In this document: positions 45,713-57,560 of the stretch, piece after piece
How positions within the stretch are numbered: position 1 is the first letter of the stretch
Layout: every line of letters begins with the position of its first letter
Source: Ciborinia camelliae
Lineage: Eukaryota; Ascomycota; Leotiomycetes; Helotiales; Sclerotiniaceae
Assembly: GCA_025890175.1 (NCBI GenBank)
Contig: JANPYM010000008.1
Span: forward strand, 2,585,248-2,649,247
Reading direction: 5' to 3'
DNA: 64,000 bases
Translations under genes and position numbers: made by a program
The notes under the pieces: model-generated
What the model saw: the letters and a program-made list of their open reading frames with translations, nothing else
What the model was told of the DNA's origin: nothing
Database searches by the model: none

Positions 45713-46078
45713 TCAAACTCGCTTCTGGCTGACACCAGACCAGATGGAGTTAGTGTGTCTAATCAATAAACTACTAACCTTGGAAGGTAGTCGCATTTTA
45801 GCTATCTCGATCTCTTGCCACTTGTGCCTTGGAGAAGGGAAAAGTAAACCAGACCTTCCATTGGCCCCAGTCGGGAGGCACTTAACCCTTTTAGAAGATA
45901 AGTACCTAGCTTCCTTGGAAATGGCCTTTTCGGGTTTAAGAGCTTTCCATAAGTGCTGATCATATACCTCAGGCAATTTATTGAAGAAGATATCCGGACT
46001 ACCAGTAGGGACATCTGGCCTCAACCCTTCCACCGAAATGAGAGTCGAATTTGCCACTAATTGAGTTGAGATTATCAT
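45713..46078 (-). CDS. Hypothetical protein
   Basis: 121 codons from the ATG at 46078. No recognised motif (SPDIFFNKLPEVYDQHLWKA). It starts 61 bases after the stop of the upstream minus-strand gene. It could be a short gene, a piece of an eroded one, or noise; no low complexity is present. Confidence 0.33.
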   Translation of the reverse strand: MIISTQLVANSTLISVEGLRPDVPTGSPDIFFNKLPEVYDQHLWKALKPEKAISKEARYLSSKRVKCLPTGANGRSGLLFPSPRHKWQEIEIAKMRLPSKVSSLLIRHTNSIWSGVSQKRV

Positions 46079-46139
46079 TTGACGTATTGGGTGCGAGGCT
46101 TTCAGCGCCCTGGAAGCAGTTTCTTCATTATGTTGAATG

Positions 46140-46778
46140 TTATGGATTTATTTTGGGTTCGATTTCGACTCTTGGATCGCTGAAAAATGGTTAGGAGTGG
46201 TCATTTTGTCTGGATCAGTAGAAAACTTACTACACTTCCACGAATAATGAGCATGGGAATATCTTCAGAAGATCAATAAACCTTCCAGCATTCTCTGGTC
46301 GGTCGCCATAATCACTTTTTCTTAAAGCACAAGTTTCCCATGCAGAGGCCTCTGCTCGTACTTCAGCCAAAGAATGACGAAGATCGAGAAGTTCATCATT
46401 TGAAGTATCTCCCTTCTGATCTTGTGATAAAGCTTCTTGGGCATCCAGAGTGTCTTTAATTCTTTGGCCGATTTTGGATATCTGATGCTGGCATCTTACT
46501 ATGCCTTGAAGTTCATAAGCAATAGTGCGGGAAGTCCATATCTCATGCCTGCTTGGTATCACCTTCTTCCAGTAAACCAATATTCCAAGTCTTTGGAAGA
46601 ACATTCTTCTCTTCATCCTCCTGTAATTTGTGGGAGCAAATCTATTCAGGAACTTAGTTGGCATTGTGGAGTTTACACAAGAGTTGGATATGTCTGTCGG
46701 AGGCGTGTATTTGTAGAACTCAACAGCAGTCGCTGTGGATGAGAATGAGACTTTCTTGATCTTAATCGGGTTGGCCAT
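46140..46778 (-). CDS. Hypothetical protein with coiled-coil-like part (exons 46778-46231 and 46179-46140)
   Basis: Exon 1 (from ATG 46778) runs to a GTAAGT donor at 46230. A 51-bp intron ends TTTCAG (46180). Exon 2 adds a split TAC codon, DPRVEIEPKINP and a stop. The product is 195 residues. The N-terminus is basic (YRRMKRRMFFQR); a helical, charged stretch lies at about 88-155 (ISKIGQRIKDTLDAQEAL, LLDLRHSLAEVRAEASAWE). No family recognised. The splice is supported by the loss of an immediate stop and by consensus sites. Confidence 0.6.
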
Positions 46779-48410
46779 TGTGTAATAATCTGAAAAGCTT
46801 TTGTCAGAGTGGTCAAAGTAAATCTAATTTGGATAAATAGTTTTTGGAAATGAAGTACTAATAGTCAAGTGTTCATGTGTGAATGTAACCTTTTGACCTG
46901 GTGTACTTATCTCAGCTAGATATTCTGAATGTACGTATTGATTGATTTGTTGAATAAATATCAATTTAAGAAAAGTACATTCATTCAGTTTATAGGTCTA
47001 AATGTAAATTCTACCTAACAAGTGTAGTTCATTGTACTAGCTAATTAAGTTTCAATAGACTGGTAAATCCCCGCACCACCACGGCTAATTTCCTCCTAAT
47101 TGTAATAGATCAAATAACTCCGGAATCTATGAATCATGAATAGGTATGTATTGATATGCCAGAGTGTTAAATCAATTCATTTTCACTTGTGCAATTAAAG
47201 ATGAATAATAACCGGCATACTACCAGGAATTGAACAAGATTTATTTTGAGGTACATGACATCCAATGAAGGGTTATGGAAAAGCTCGAGGGAACATGAAA
47301 ATAACAGGGACACCTTGGAACTAAGAACTCTAACTAACTTAACTAGATAGATAAAACAAGTGACGGAAGTAACGCACGCAAGGGAAGTAAATGAAACATT
47401 CTTTAGTACCGCAAGAAAAGAAACATGAAGATATAGACTTCAAAGGGGGTGAAAGAGGGAATGATGAGTAACCTTAACCATCAAGGAGCGCGAGAGTAAC
47501 ATAGAAGTGGAAGATATTTGGAATAATTCAATTGAAACTTCTCAACATCAAATCAATCCCTTAAGCAATGAGAAAGGATTACACTATCAACCCCAGGAAG
47601 CCTTGATAGGTAGTAGATACGCCAGGCAAGTAGCAGATATGGTAAATGAGCATCAAACAAATAGCAAAATTGATAGCACCATAATAAGAAAATTTCCAGG
47701 GGAACATGAATCAAGGCCTTGTTGCTCTTCATGTATTTTTTCCTCTGTGACCTTCAATCAAGAGAGCCGTATGGGACATGAAGGTCGTCCTCATGGGTGA
47801 AGTCCTAACCTTCCATCACTAGCAAATTATCCACCATACAAGATTAGGTAGCCAAGCTATCAAGAAGTCAATATCGCGCTTCCGAGAGTATTGAGATATA
47901 CAAAAATGATTGTTTGTTGTAACGTCGGGGAGAGGTGTGGTCGTCAGGCTTTTTCCGGGAAATTGAGTAAAGGTCCGTGTTCTTTGAATAGGAGCTCAGG
48001 TCACAATCTAATTTGAAAAATGGATGGATGGGGTCAACAAAGCGGAATCAACAAAGCAGAATATACTCAATCCATCGATATTGGGGTGTTTTTTGAGTTG
48101 AAAAAAAAAGCTCACTCCTCTCAATGCCAGCAGATCTCTCCAGAAATATCTGATACATTAAAAATGTACGACTTCTGAAAACCTTTAAATTATATTTATT
48201 ATTTATCATTTAATCATGAATCAATCACTTCATACTCGTACCAAGACTACTTCACAGATGCCACGGTATTGGCTCAATAACTGGTTAAGAGCTCCTCTCC
48301 AACTTCGTGGATGCCTCACCCATCTTCGACACCCGGACATTCATAGTCACCCATATTTATCCCTCCTTCGACTTTTCAGACAATTCCCCTCATCTAACCC
48401 TAAGTAATAT
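46779..48410. other. Right margin of gene island, no convincing gene
   Basis: Composition is normal to about 48180. A 63-codon ORF with an ATG (48216-48407) abuts the satellite and may be a truncated coding tail, but has no support. An ORF at 47507-47800 lacks an ATG. Confidence 0.4.
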
Positions 48411-48414
48411 AATA

Positions 48415-49060
48415 TTTTTATTCAAAAAAGAAATTATCTTTATTTAAAACAGTATAATATTTTCATTCTAATAAATATATTATTTTTATTTAAAAAATAT
48501 ATATTATCTTTTCTAAAAAAAAAAATTATATAATCAAAAAAAATATAATATTTTTATTGAAAAAATAAATTATTTTTATTGAAAAAAAAAATTATTTTTA
48601 TTGAAAAAAAAAATTAATTTTATTGAAAAAAAAAATTATTTTTATTGAAAAAAAAAAAGGTTATTTTAATTAAAAACAATATAATATTTTTATTTAAAAG
48701 ATTAAATTATTGTTATTTGAAAAAAAAAATAAATTATTTTAATTCAAAAAAATAAATTATTTTAATTCAAAAAAATAAATTATTTTAATTTAAAAAAATA
48801 TAATATTTTTATTTTAAAAAAATTATTTTTATTAAAAAAAATATTATATTTATTTGAAAAAACAAATTATCTTTATTTAAAAAAAATATTTTTATTTTCA
48901 AAAATAAATTATTTTAATTAAAAAAAATTAAATTATCTTTATTCAAAAAAATATAATATTTTTATTTAAAAAAAAGATTATTTTTATTAAAAGAAATATT
49001 ATATTTATTTGAAAAAGCAAATTATCTTTATTTAAAAAAGAAATTTTAATTTTAAAAAAT
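48415..49060 (-). repeat. AT satellite, reverse orientation
   Basis: Units read AATATAATATTTTTATTT then AAAAAATAAATTATTTTAAT, the reverse complement of the units left of the island. 48545-48660 holds a local 23-bp array (ATTATTTTTATTG plus A-run, about five copies). Confidence 0.7.
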
Positions 49061-49074
49061 ATTATTAAAATAGA

Positions 49075-49935
49075 AAATATAAGGAATCAATTAGATTAAT
49101 ATTAAACCAAATGTAACGATATAAAGTCGTTAGCTTTACCACTACGCCAACTGACCTAAAAAGGTATAATTCTAGATTGGGATCTAGAAGCTAACATACT
49201 ATATATAGAGTGCCACGCTAGCTACGTAACACCACCCCCCGGTCGAAACAAGCTTCGTCCCGAAGCTATATAGTTAACCATACAATCAATTAGAACTAGC
49301 GGCCGATGATTTCTTTAACGCTCGTTTTGGCTATCTAGCTAAATCTTTGAAAATTAATCGATTCTAGTTCTAATTGTTGTTAATCGTATTAGCTAAGAAA
49401 CTAATACGATTGGCACTGTTAAGCGAGCCGCCCTCACCTAGCCCGATTAAGCTAGATCTCAGAACAGGACCCACAATTTTAATCTAGAATTCTGTAACGA
49501 TATGAAGTCGTCAGCTTTACCACTGCGCCAACTGATCTAAAAAGGTATAATTCTAGATTGGGATCTAGAAGCTAACATACTATATATAGAGTGCCACGCT
49601 AGCTACGTAACACCAAAAATTTTTGATTATTTTTCTAAATAAAATTATTATTATTTTTTTAAATAATTAATAATATATTATCAATTATTATTAAAATAAT
49701 AATATTCTACTCAATATAAAGCTTTATATATTTTTAAAATCTTTTTTATTTAATTTTAAAAACCCATTTTTATATATATCAAATAATTAAAAATTAAATA
49801 TTATATCAAAAATTCGCCGTCAATTAATGTTAAACGTTAGCAATTACTAATATATCAATTTCAAGTTTGAATTCTTTATCTAGATATCTTTTTTGTTTTT
49901 ATTATCTTTAGATTTATAATAAATATTTTTATTTC
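49075..49935 (+). repeat. Dispersed repeat S, copy 1 (split by TRIM B)
   Basis: 49075-49111 plus 49613-49935 together match the uninterrupted copy at about 55385-55765 (GAATCAATTAGATTAATATT ... TATCAATTATTA ... TCAATATAAAG ... GCTATCTTTAGATT-type ending). The break coincides exactly with the TRIM B insertion, so this copy is older than that insertion. Confidence 0.65.
49112..49612 (-). mobile_element. Miniature LTR element, TRIM family B
   Basis: Two 120-bp LTRs (49112-49231 and 49493-49612), nearly identical, with termini TGTAACGA ... CTACGTAACA. The 5-base flanks are identical (CCAAA at 49107-49111 and 49613-49617). On the minus strand a polypurine tract CGGGGGGTGG lies directly before the LTR, fixing the orientation as minus. 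The interior is 261 bp, noncoding and much less AT-rich than its surroundings. LTR identity is high (a few transitions), so it is the youngest element in the block. The polypurine tract resembles that of family A. Confidence 0.88.
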
Positions 49936-50517
49936 CAAAAATATTTTTATTTTCAAAAATAAATTATTTTAATTAAAAAAAGTTAAATTATCTTTATTTA
50001 AAAAAATATAATATTTTTATTCAAAAAAACTAAATTCTTTTAATTAGAAAATAATATAATTTTTTTATTAAAAAAAATATATTTAATAAAAAGAAATATA
50101 TAATAAGAAAATATAATATTTTTATTTAAAAAAATAAATTATTTTAAATAAAAATAATATAATATTTTTATTTAAAAAAATAAATTATTTTAAATAAAAA
50201 TAATATAATATTTTTATTCAAAAAAGTAAATTATTTTAAATAAAAATGATATAATATTTTTATTTAAAAAAATAAATTATTTTTATTTAAATAAATAAAA
50301 TATATAATAAAAAAATATATAATAATTTTATTTAAAAAAATATAATATTTTAATTAAAAGAAATATAATATTTTTATTTAAAAAAAAGATTATTTTTATT
50401 AAAAAAGAATATATTATGTTAAAGTTTAGATTACAATAGAAAAATTTATAGAATTAAAAGTTAATTAATTGATTATAAAATTTTAGATTTTTTTAGAGAA
50501 CTTTTAAATAAATAATT

Positions 50518-52612
50518 TGTTGGAATATATTATGGGGAATAATAATTATATATATATGCGTATATATACTTTTAGTTGATTATGTATTATTAAAAGGTTT
50601 TAGTTAAAATGATTTGATTATATGTTTTTTAATATTATATTAGTTTGTATTAGTTTGTAGATTAATATTATATAGTTCGTATGGTTTGTATAGTATAATT
50701 TATATAATTTGCATAATTCATTTATTTGATATTAATAATTTTCTAAAAAGGTTAAAGAGATTATATAAATCAGTATTTTTATTAACATTTTTATTAATTA
50801 GTTTTTTTTATTATACTTTGATATATTATTATTTTATTTTATTTTTTTATCTTTGTTGTAGGTAGTGTAATTGTATTAGTAAAATTTGAATTTAAGGTTG
50901 AAATAAGGTTTAAGATTGAAATGTATATAAAATCGAAATGTAAAGGGTAGATAAAATCGAAATGCAAAGGGTAGGTGTATATAGATTCAAAGTATTGGGG
51001 ATAATAAATTTGATTGCAAAAAGTGATTCGTTTAAAGTTGGTAGATTATTTTTTTGCGGAAAATCGTTTTTTAGTAAATTATATTTCTTTGAAATATATT
51101 TTTTTGAAATATATTTTTTTGAAATATGTTTTTCTTGTATATAAAGAACTAAAATTTTATTTTTTTACAGAATCAGTATATTTTTTTGTTATATATAAAT
51201 ATTTGAAATATGATTTTCTTGTATATAAAAATCTGAAATTAATATGTAAAAATTTAAAATTAATAAAGTTGAAATTAATAGATTTTGAAAAGTTAAAATT
51301 AGTAAATTTTTAGAAATTAATAGATTTAGAATTAATAAATTTGGAATTAATAAATTTTTAGGAATTAGTAGATTTTTAGGAATTGGTAGATTTTGCTTTT
51401 TTCGAAGTTGTTTGGTATATAGTTCTTTAGTATATGTTTGTAAGCTATAGGATTTAAGCTTTATATAATTTAGTAATGTCTTTTCGACTTTCTTATTAAT
51501 TCAGGGTCGATATATTGTATAAAGAGTTATATAAAAAGCGATATATATTTTATTTTTATTTTTCAAAATATTTTTATTTATATATATTTTATAAGTTTTT
51601 AATTTATTGCAAAATTTAAAAAATAATTTTATTTTGATAGTTTTAAAATAATTAATAAAAGAACTTTTAAAGAAATTAAAAAAATTAATTTTTATAATAT
51701 TATTGTATAGTTTTTTTCGTTTATAATAATATAATTTATATTAATAGAAATTATAGATTTTAGAAAAAAAAAATAAATCGATTTCGAATAAATCGATTCC
51801 TTAAAATCATTTTTTTTTGAATTATAATTATTAATAAATCGATTCTTTAATATCATTTACGTTTTAAACTTTCAAAAGATTCCAAGGAAATCGTTATATT
51901 AAAAGTATAAAAAATATAATCTATATTTAATTAAATTGTTTCGAAAAAAAAAAATAAATCAATATTCAAATATATCGTTTTAAAGAAGAAAAAGGGAAAA
52001 AATCGAATTTGTCAAAAAATGAAAAACCATAATCGGAAGAATGTATATTCGAATGAATCGTTCCGAATAATGAATTCGAAAAAAAGAAGAAAGTAATATA
52101 TAATATATTTAAATAAATTGTTTCGAATAATGAATATAAAAAAAAAGAAAATAATATATAATATATTCAAATAAATTGTTTTAAATAAAAAGAAAAAAAA
52201 AAATCAATATATAATATATTCGAATAAATCGCTTCGAATAATAAATACAAAAAAAAAAAATAATAGATAATACATAAAAGCAAATATTTAGTACAAAAGT
52301 TTGTATTTTTTCACAATATAAAACCAACCTTAATATATAAAATACTAAATTTTATTAATTTAAATTTTTGATTTATAATATCTGATTTTATTAATTAGTA
52401 TTAGAATATACTATAAAAAATAATAATTATATATATATATATATATATATTTTCAATTGATTATATATTATTAAAAGATTTTAATTAAAATAATCTGATT
52501 ATATATTCTTTAATACCATATTAGTCTGTACTAGTTTGTAGACTAGTACTATATAGTTTGTACGGTTTGTATGGTATAATTTATATAATTTGTATAATCC
52601 ATTTATTCGATA
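50518..52612 (+). mobile_element. Decayed LTR retrotransposon (LTR element 2)
   Basis: LTRs of exactly 214 bp at 50518-50731 and 52399-52612 share AATATATTATGGGG/AATATACTATAAAA, then TTAGTTTGTATTAGTTTGTA-type and ATAATTTATATAATTTG sequence. The left LTR starts TGTTGGAA; the right reads TATTAGAA (G-to-A decay). Duplicated flank TAATT (50513-50517, 52613-52617). The insertion interrupts repeat R2, which resumes precisely after it. The 1.67-kb interior has only short Lys/Phe/Ile-rich ORFs (50962-51313) and a 2-copy unit around AAATCGAAATGCAAAGGGTAG (50930-50975). Strand is by convention; no polypurine tract is clear. Confidence 0.75.
52030..52290 (+). repeat. Degenerate tandem repeat, about 55-60-bp unit
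   Basis: About four copies of a unit close to TAATATATAATATATTCGAA, then TAAATCGTTTCGAATAATGA, plus an A-rich run. It lies in the interior of LTR element 2. Confidence 0.5.
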
Positions 52613-52679
52613 TAATTATATATATTAGATTGTATTAAATCGATTATATTAAATCATATTAATGATTTTTAATATTCCT

Positions 52680-53870
52680 TTTTATATAAAAAGATTATAA
52701 TAAAGCTTTTTAATCTTAATCTTAATCTTTTAGTCTTTTTAATTTTTATTTTTTATAATATTCTTTTTTTTTGCTATATTATTAGTACAAATATTTATTC
52801 TAAAGTTTAGTAAGGCTATTGAGTTACCATTAAATCGAAATAAGATACGTTATTGTTAGCGCAAATGTTTATTTTAATGCTTGGTAAGGTTATCAATTCG
52901 AAGCCATCGTAATCTAGAAATTCGAAATCATTAAAATAAGATACATTCAAATTGTTGTTTGATACAAATATTTATTTTAATATTTAACAAAATTATAAAT
53001 CTTTTTCAAACTAATAGTTATATAGTTGATAATTAAACTTATAATTTATTAAAATTTAAATTATGATAAAAAGATTTATAAAATTAAAAATTGATTAATT
53101 GATTGTAGAATTAAGTCCCCTACTCTACTTTCCGGCCCCCCCTGGTTTCCGGCCACCATTTTACACCAAAATCGGTCATTTTAGACCATTTTGAAGTGTT
53201 TAATAAATCAACAACCAATGAAGATAATTATTTGAAATTTGAAATATAGATTCTTTATATAGTTATTAACTAATATCAAAAAAATTTAAATAATTATATC
53301 AATTCCTTATTAAATAATTAAAGTTTGAACTTTTTTTTTTTCCTATATAAATTATATAAGAAATCAAAAATACGAAAAACATTAATAATATTTTAATAAA
53401 AATAAATAAAAATAAATTATAAATTTTTATTGAATTTATAAAGTTTAAGATTTCTAAAAATATATATTTTATATATATTATAATTTGTAGATAATGTTTT
53501 ATTAATAATTTAAATTTTGCTAATAAATTAATCAGAAAAAAAAGAAAAATTTAAATTAAAAACTTTTATAACTTTTTATAAAAAATCGTTAGAATTCTAA
53601 GAACTTTTATATGAGCTAAGAACTATATACAGAATTTATATTTTAAATTTCAATTAATATAATTTATTGGTTGTTGAGTTATAAATACGTTAAAATCGCT
53701 GTTTTTAATGGAAAAGAGTGGCCGGAAACCAGAGGGGGCCGGAAAGTAGAGTAGGGGACTTATAGGTTTTATTAGAGAGCTTTTAAATAAGCAACTATAT
53801 ACGCTAGGAGGTACTAAACCGGCTGTACTAAACCGTACTAACGACTTTCAACGTATTATATTTATTTGAA
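52680..53870 (+). repeat. Dispersed repeat R2, copy split by a MITE
   Basis: 52680-53113 plus 53761-53870 match 57840-57876 plus 58370-58720 in the same order (AAATATTTATTCTAAA, then AATTTATAATTTATTAAAAT, AATTAATTGATT, CTTTTAAATAA, CTAAACCGTACTAAC). This copy keeps more C and G than the others. Confidence 0.65.
53114..53760. mobile_element. Foldback MITE, TA-duplicating (pogo/Fot1-like ends)
   Basis: Terminal inverted repeats of 43 bp with one mismatch: both ends read AGTCCCCTACTCTACTTTCC, then GGCCCCCyCTGGTTTCCGGC. They are flanked by TA on both sides (53112-53113, 53761-53762). Imperfect inverted homology continues roughly 200 bp inward (AATCAACAACCAAT; AAATTTGAAATATAGATTCT against its partner). 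Removing the 647-bp element and one TA restores repeat R2 as found at 57105 and 58615. No transposase is encoded. TA target and ends starting AGTC fit Tc1/mariner-pogo relatives such as Fot1; family assignment is inference. Confidence 0.85.
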
Positions 53871-55385
53871 AAAAATATTTTTATTTTAAAAAATAAATTA
53901 TTTTAATTAAAGAAATTAAATTATTTTTATTTGAAAAAATAAATTATACAATTAAAAAGAAATACAATATTTTTATTTAAAAAATTAAATTATTGTTATT
54001 TGAAAAAAAGAATATTTTTATTTAAAAAAAGAAATTATTTTAATTAGAAAAAATATAATAATTTTATTTCAAAAAATAAATTATTTTAATTAAAAAAAGT
54101 AAATTATTTTAATTAAAAAAATTAAATTATTTTAATTAAAAAAATTAAATTATTTCTATTCGAAAAAATATAATATTTTTATTTAAAAAAAGTAAATTCT
54201 TTTAATTAGAAAATAATACAATATTTTTATTTAAAAAAGTAAATTATTTTTATTAAAAAAATGAAATATACGATAAAAAAAAATATAACTTTTTTATTTA
54301 AAAAAATAAATTATATAATTAATAACAATATAATATTTTTATTTGAAAAAACAAATTATTTTAAGTAGAAAAAATAAATCATATAATTAGAAAGAAATAT
54401 AATACTTTTATTTAAAAAAATAAATTTCTTTAATTAGAAACAATATAATATTTCATTGAAAAATTAAATTATTTTAGATAAAAACAATATAATATTTTTA
54501 TTTAAAAAATAAATTATTTTCATTGAAAAAAAATAAATTATGTTTATTGAAAAATATTTTTCTTTAAAAGAATATAATATTTTTATTTAAAAAAGTAAAC
54601 TATTTTTACTAAAAGAAATAAAATATACGATAGAAAAAATGATATTTTTATCTAAAAAAATAAATTATATAATTAAAAACAATATAATATTTTTATTTAA
54701 AAAAATAAATCATCTTTATTTAAAACAACTTGAATATAATATTTTCATTCTAAGAAATATATTATTTTTATTTAAAAATAATATATTATCTTTCCTAAAA
54801 AAAATAAATTGTATAATTAAAAAAAAGTATAATATTTTTATTTAAAAAAGAAATTATTTTTATTAAAAAAAAGAAATTATTTTTATTAAAAAAAAAAATT
54901 ATTTTTATTAAAAAAAAGAAATTATTTTTATTCAAAAAATTAAAATATTTTTATTTAAAAAATTAAATTATCGTTATTTGAAAAAAAAAGAATTTTTATT
55001 TAAAAAAAATAAATTATTTTAATTTAAAAAAATATAATATTTTTATTTTAAAAAAATTATTTTTATTAAAAAAAATATTATATTTATTTGAAAAAACAAA
55101 TTATCTTTATTTAAAAAAAATATTTTTATTTTTAAAAATAAATTATTTTAATTAAAAAAAATTAAATTATCTTTATTCAAAAAAATATAATATTTTTATT
55201 CAAAAAAACTAAATTCTTTTAATTAAAAAATAATATAATATCTTTATTTGAAAAAATAAATTATTTTTATTAAAAAATATTTTTATTGAAAACAATATAA
55301 TATTTTTATTTAAAAAAAGGAAATTATTTTAATTAAAAAAAATGTAATATTTTTGATTAAAAAAAAGATTATTTTTATTAAAAAA
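53870..55385 (-). repeat. AT satellite, reverse orientation
   Basis: Tandem degenerate units as at 48415. 54840-54945 contains a local array of about four 24-bp units (ATTATTTTTATTAAAAAAAA). Confidence 0.7.
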
Positions 55386-55765
55386 GAATATATTATATTT
55401 TATTAAAATAGAAAATACAAGAAATCAACTAGATCAATATTGATCTAAAACTTTTCTTTATTTTTTAAATAAAATTTCTACTATCTTTTAAATAACCAAC
55501 AATACATTATCAATCACTATTTAAATAATAATACCTTATTCAATATAAAGTTTTATATATTTTTAAAACCCTTTTCATTTAATTACAAAAATCTATTTTT
55601 ACATATATTAAATAATTTAAGATTTAAATATTACATTAAAAATTCACTATCAATTATTATCAAACACTAGCGATCGCTAGTACACCAACTTTAAGCCTAA
55701 ATTCTATACCCAAACATCTCTTTTGTTTTTGCTATCTTTAGATTCGTAACATATTTATTTGAAAA
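55385..55765 (+). repeat. Dispersed repeat S, uninterrupted copy (empty site of TRIM B)
   Basis: Aligns with 49075-49111 plus 49613-49935 without the TRIM. It shows several C where copy 1 has T, and the reverse, as expected of independently mutated copies. Confidence 0.6.
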
Positions 55766-56090
55766 AAGGATTTTTATTTTAAAAAAAGTAAATTCTTTTA
55801 ATTAAAAAATAATATAATATCTTTATTTCAAAAAATAAATTATTTTTATTGAAAAATATTTTTATTTAAAACAATATAATATTTTCATTCTAATAAATAT
55901 ATTATTTTTATTTAAAAATAATATATTATATTTTCTAAAAAAAAAAAATTATATAATTAAAAAAGAATATAATATTTTTATTAAAAAAATAAATTATTTT
56001 TTTTAAAATAAAAAAGATTATTTTAATTAAGAACAATATAATATTTTTATTCAAAAAATTAAAATATTTTTATTTAAAAAATTAAATTAT

Positions 56091-56565
56091 TATCACGATA
56101 TGTAGATTCATAGTGTAGATCTCTACACGTAATAGAATTTATATAGTAGAATAACTATTTCAGATATTTAATCTGGAATACTTTACGCTTTTGTAATGCA
56201 ATAGTAAAATTGTTTATTTTTAATATTATATTCCAAATTAATTGATCGATATTATTTTGAAATCAGTTTTTAGTGAGAATATGTTATTTCGAATCTTTTA
56301 GATTAATTTCTAATTGATTCAGTTGTAATTATAAATGCTTTTTATTTTTATCGTGTAGGTTTATCTTCGTTTTGATTGAATCCATAATCCGAGATCTGAA
56401 TCGGGACGTTCAGACTAAAACGGGGGTAAATGTTACAATGTATAGATTTACGGTATAGATTTTTGCACGTAATAAGGTTTATATAGTAGAACAAGTATTC
56501 CAAATACCCAATCTGGAATACTTCACGTTTTTATAATGTAATAGTAAAGTTGTTTATTTTTAACA
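56091..56565 (+). mobile_element. Miniature LTR element, TRIM family A, copy 2
   Basis: LTRs of exactly 135 bp (56091-56225 and 56431-56565). The right LTR keeps the perfect ends TGTTACAATG ... TTTTTAACA; the left reads TATCACGATA ... TTTTTAATA, that is decayed by transitions. Target duplication ATTAT (56086-56090, 56566-56570). A polypurine tract AAAACGGGGGTAAA abuts the right LTR. Interior 205 bp, noncoding, related to copy 1 (GCTTTTTATTTTTATCGTGTA; GTTTTGATT). The pre-insertion sequence TTAAATTATTGTTATTT occurs unbroken elsewhere in the satellite (48703, 53991). Confidence 0.88.
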
Positions 56566-57074
56566 ATTATTGTTATTTAAAAAAAAAAAAATTTTATTTA
56601 AAAAAATTAAATTATTTTAATTCAAAAAAATAAATTATTTTAATTTAAAAAAATATAATATTTTTATTAAAAAAAGATATATATAAAAAAAAAAGATAAT
56701 ATTTTTATTTAAAAAAAGTAAATTATTTTAATTAGAAAAAATGTAATATTTTTAATTAAAAAAAAGATTATTTTTATTAAAAAAGAATATATTATATTTA
56801 TTTAAAAAAAATATTTTTATTTCAAAAAAATAAATTCTTTTAATTGGAAAATAATATAATTTTTTTATTTGAAAAAATAAATTATTTTTATTAAAAAAAT
56901 ATATATAATAAAAAGAAATATATAATAAGAAAATATAATATTTTTATTTAAAAAAGTAAATTATTTTTATTTAAATAAATAAAATATATAATAAAAAAAT
57001 ATATAATAATTTTATTTAAAAAAAATATAATATTTTTATTTAAAAAAAAGATTATTTTTATTAAAAAAGAATAT

Positions 57075-57205
57075 ATTATATTAAAATTTAAATTATAATA
57101 AAAAAATTTATAAAATTAAAAATTAATTAATTAATTATAAAATTATAAATTTTATTAAAAAACTTTTAAATAAACAATTATATATACTAAATTATATTAA
57201 TATTA
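57075..57205 (+). repeat. Dispersed repeat R2, short copy
   Basis: TTATAAAATTAAAAATTAAT then AATTATAAATTTTATTAAAA and CTTTTAAATAAACAATTATA, as in the other R2 copies; it ends abruptly at the inverted S copy. Confidence 0.55.
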
Positions 57206-57560
57206 CAAAATATTACAAATTTAAAAACAAAAAAAACAAAAAAAATATTGAAACAAAAAATTTAAATTTAAAACCAATATATTAACAATTATTAATATTT
57301 AATATTAATCAATAACAAATCTTTAACATAATATTTAATTTTTAATTATTTGATAAATACAAAAACAAATTTTTAAAATTAAATAAAAAAAATTACAAAA
57401 ATATATAAAACTTTATATTAAATAAAATATTATTATTTAAACAATAATTAATAATATATCATTAATTATTTAAAATAATAATAATAATTTTATTTAAAAA
57501 ATAATAAAAAATCTTTAATCCAATATTAATTTAATTGATTCCTTATATTTTCTAACTTAA
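57205..57560 (-). repeat. Dispersed repeat S, inverted copy
   Basis: Reverse complement of repeat S: ATTAATTTAATTGATTCC at 57522-57545 is the complement of its beginning, and TTTATATTAAATAAAATATT corresponds to the middle. It is more A/T-saturated than the other two copies. Confidence 0.55.

Larger units (their letters stand above)
50417..52690 (+). repeat. Dispersed repeat R2, copy split by LTR element 2
   Basis: 50417-50517 (AATTAATTGATTATAAAATT ... CTTTTAAATAAATAATT) continues at 52613 (ATTATATATATTAGATTGTA ...), matching the unbroken order at 58600-58720 and 53796-53860. Confidence 0.6.

Noticed and set aside
47507..47800. 97-codon ORF in the gene island
   Set aside because: No ATG at its start and no recognisable motif.
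50962..51313. Two overlapping ORFs inside LTR element 2
   Set aside because: Low-complexity Phe/Leu/Lys repeats from decayed DNA; no gag or pol motif.
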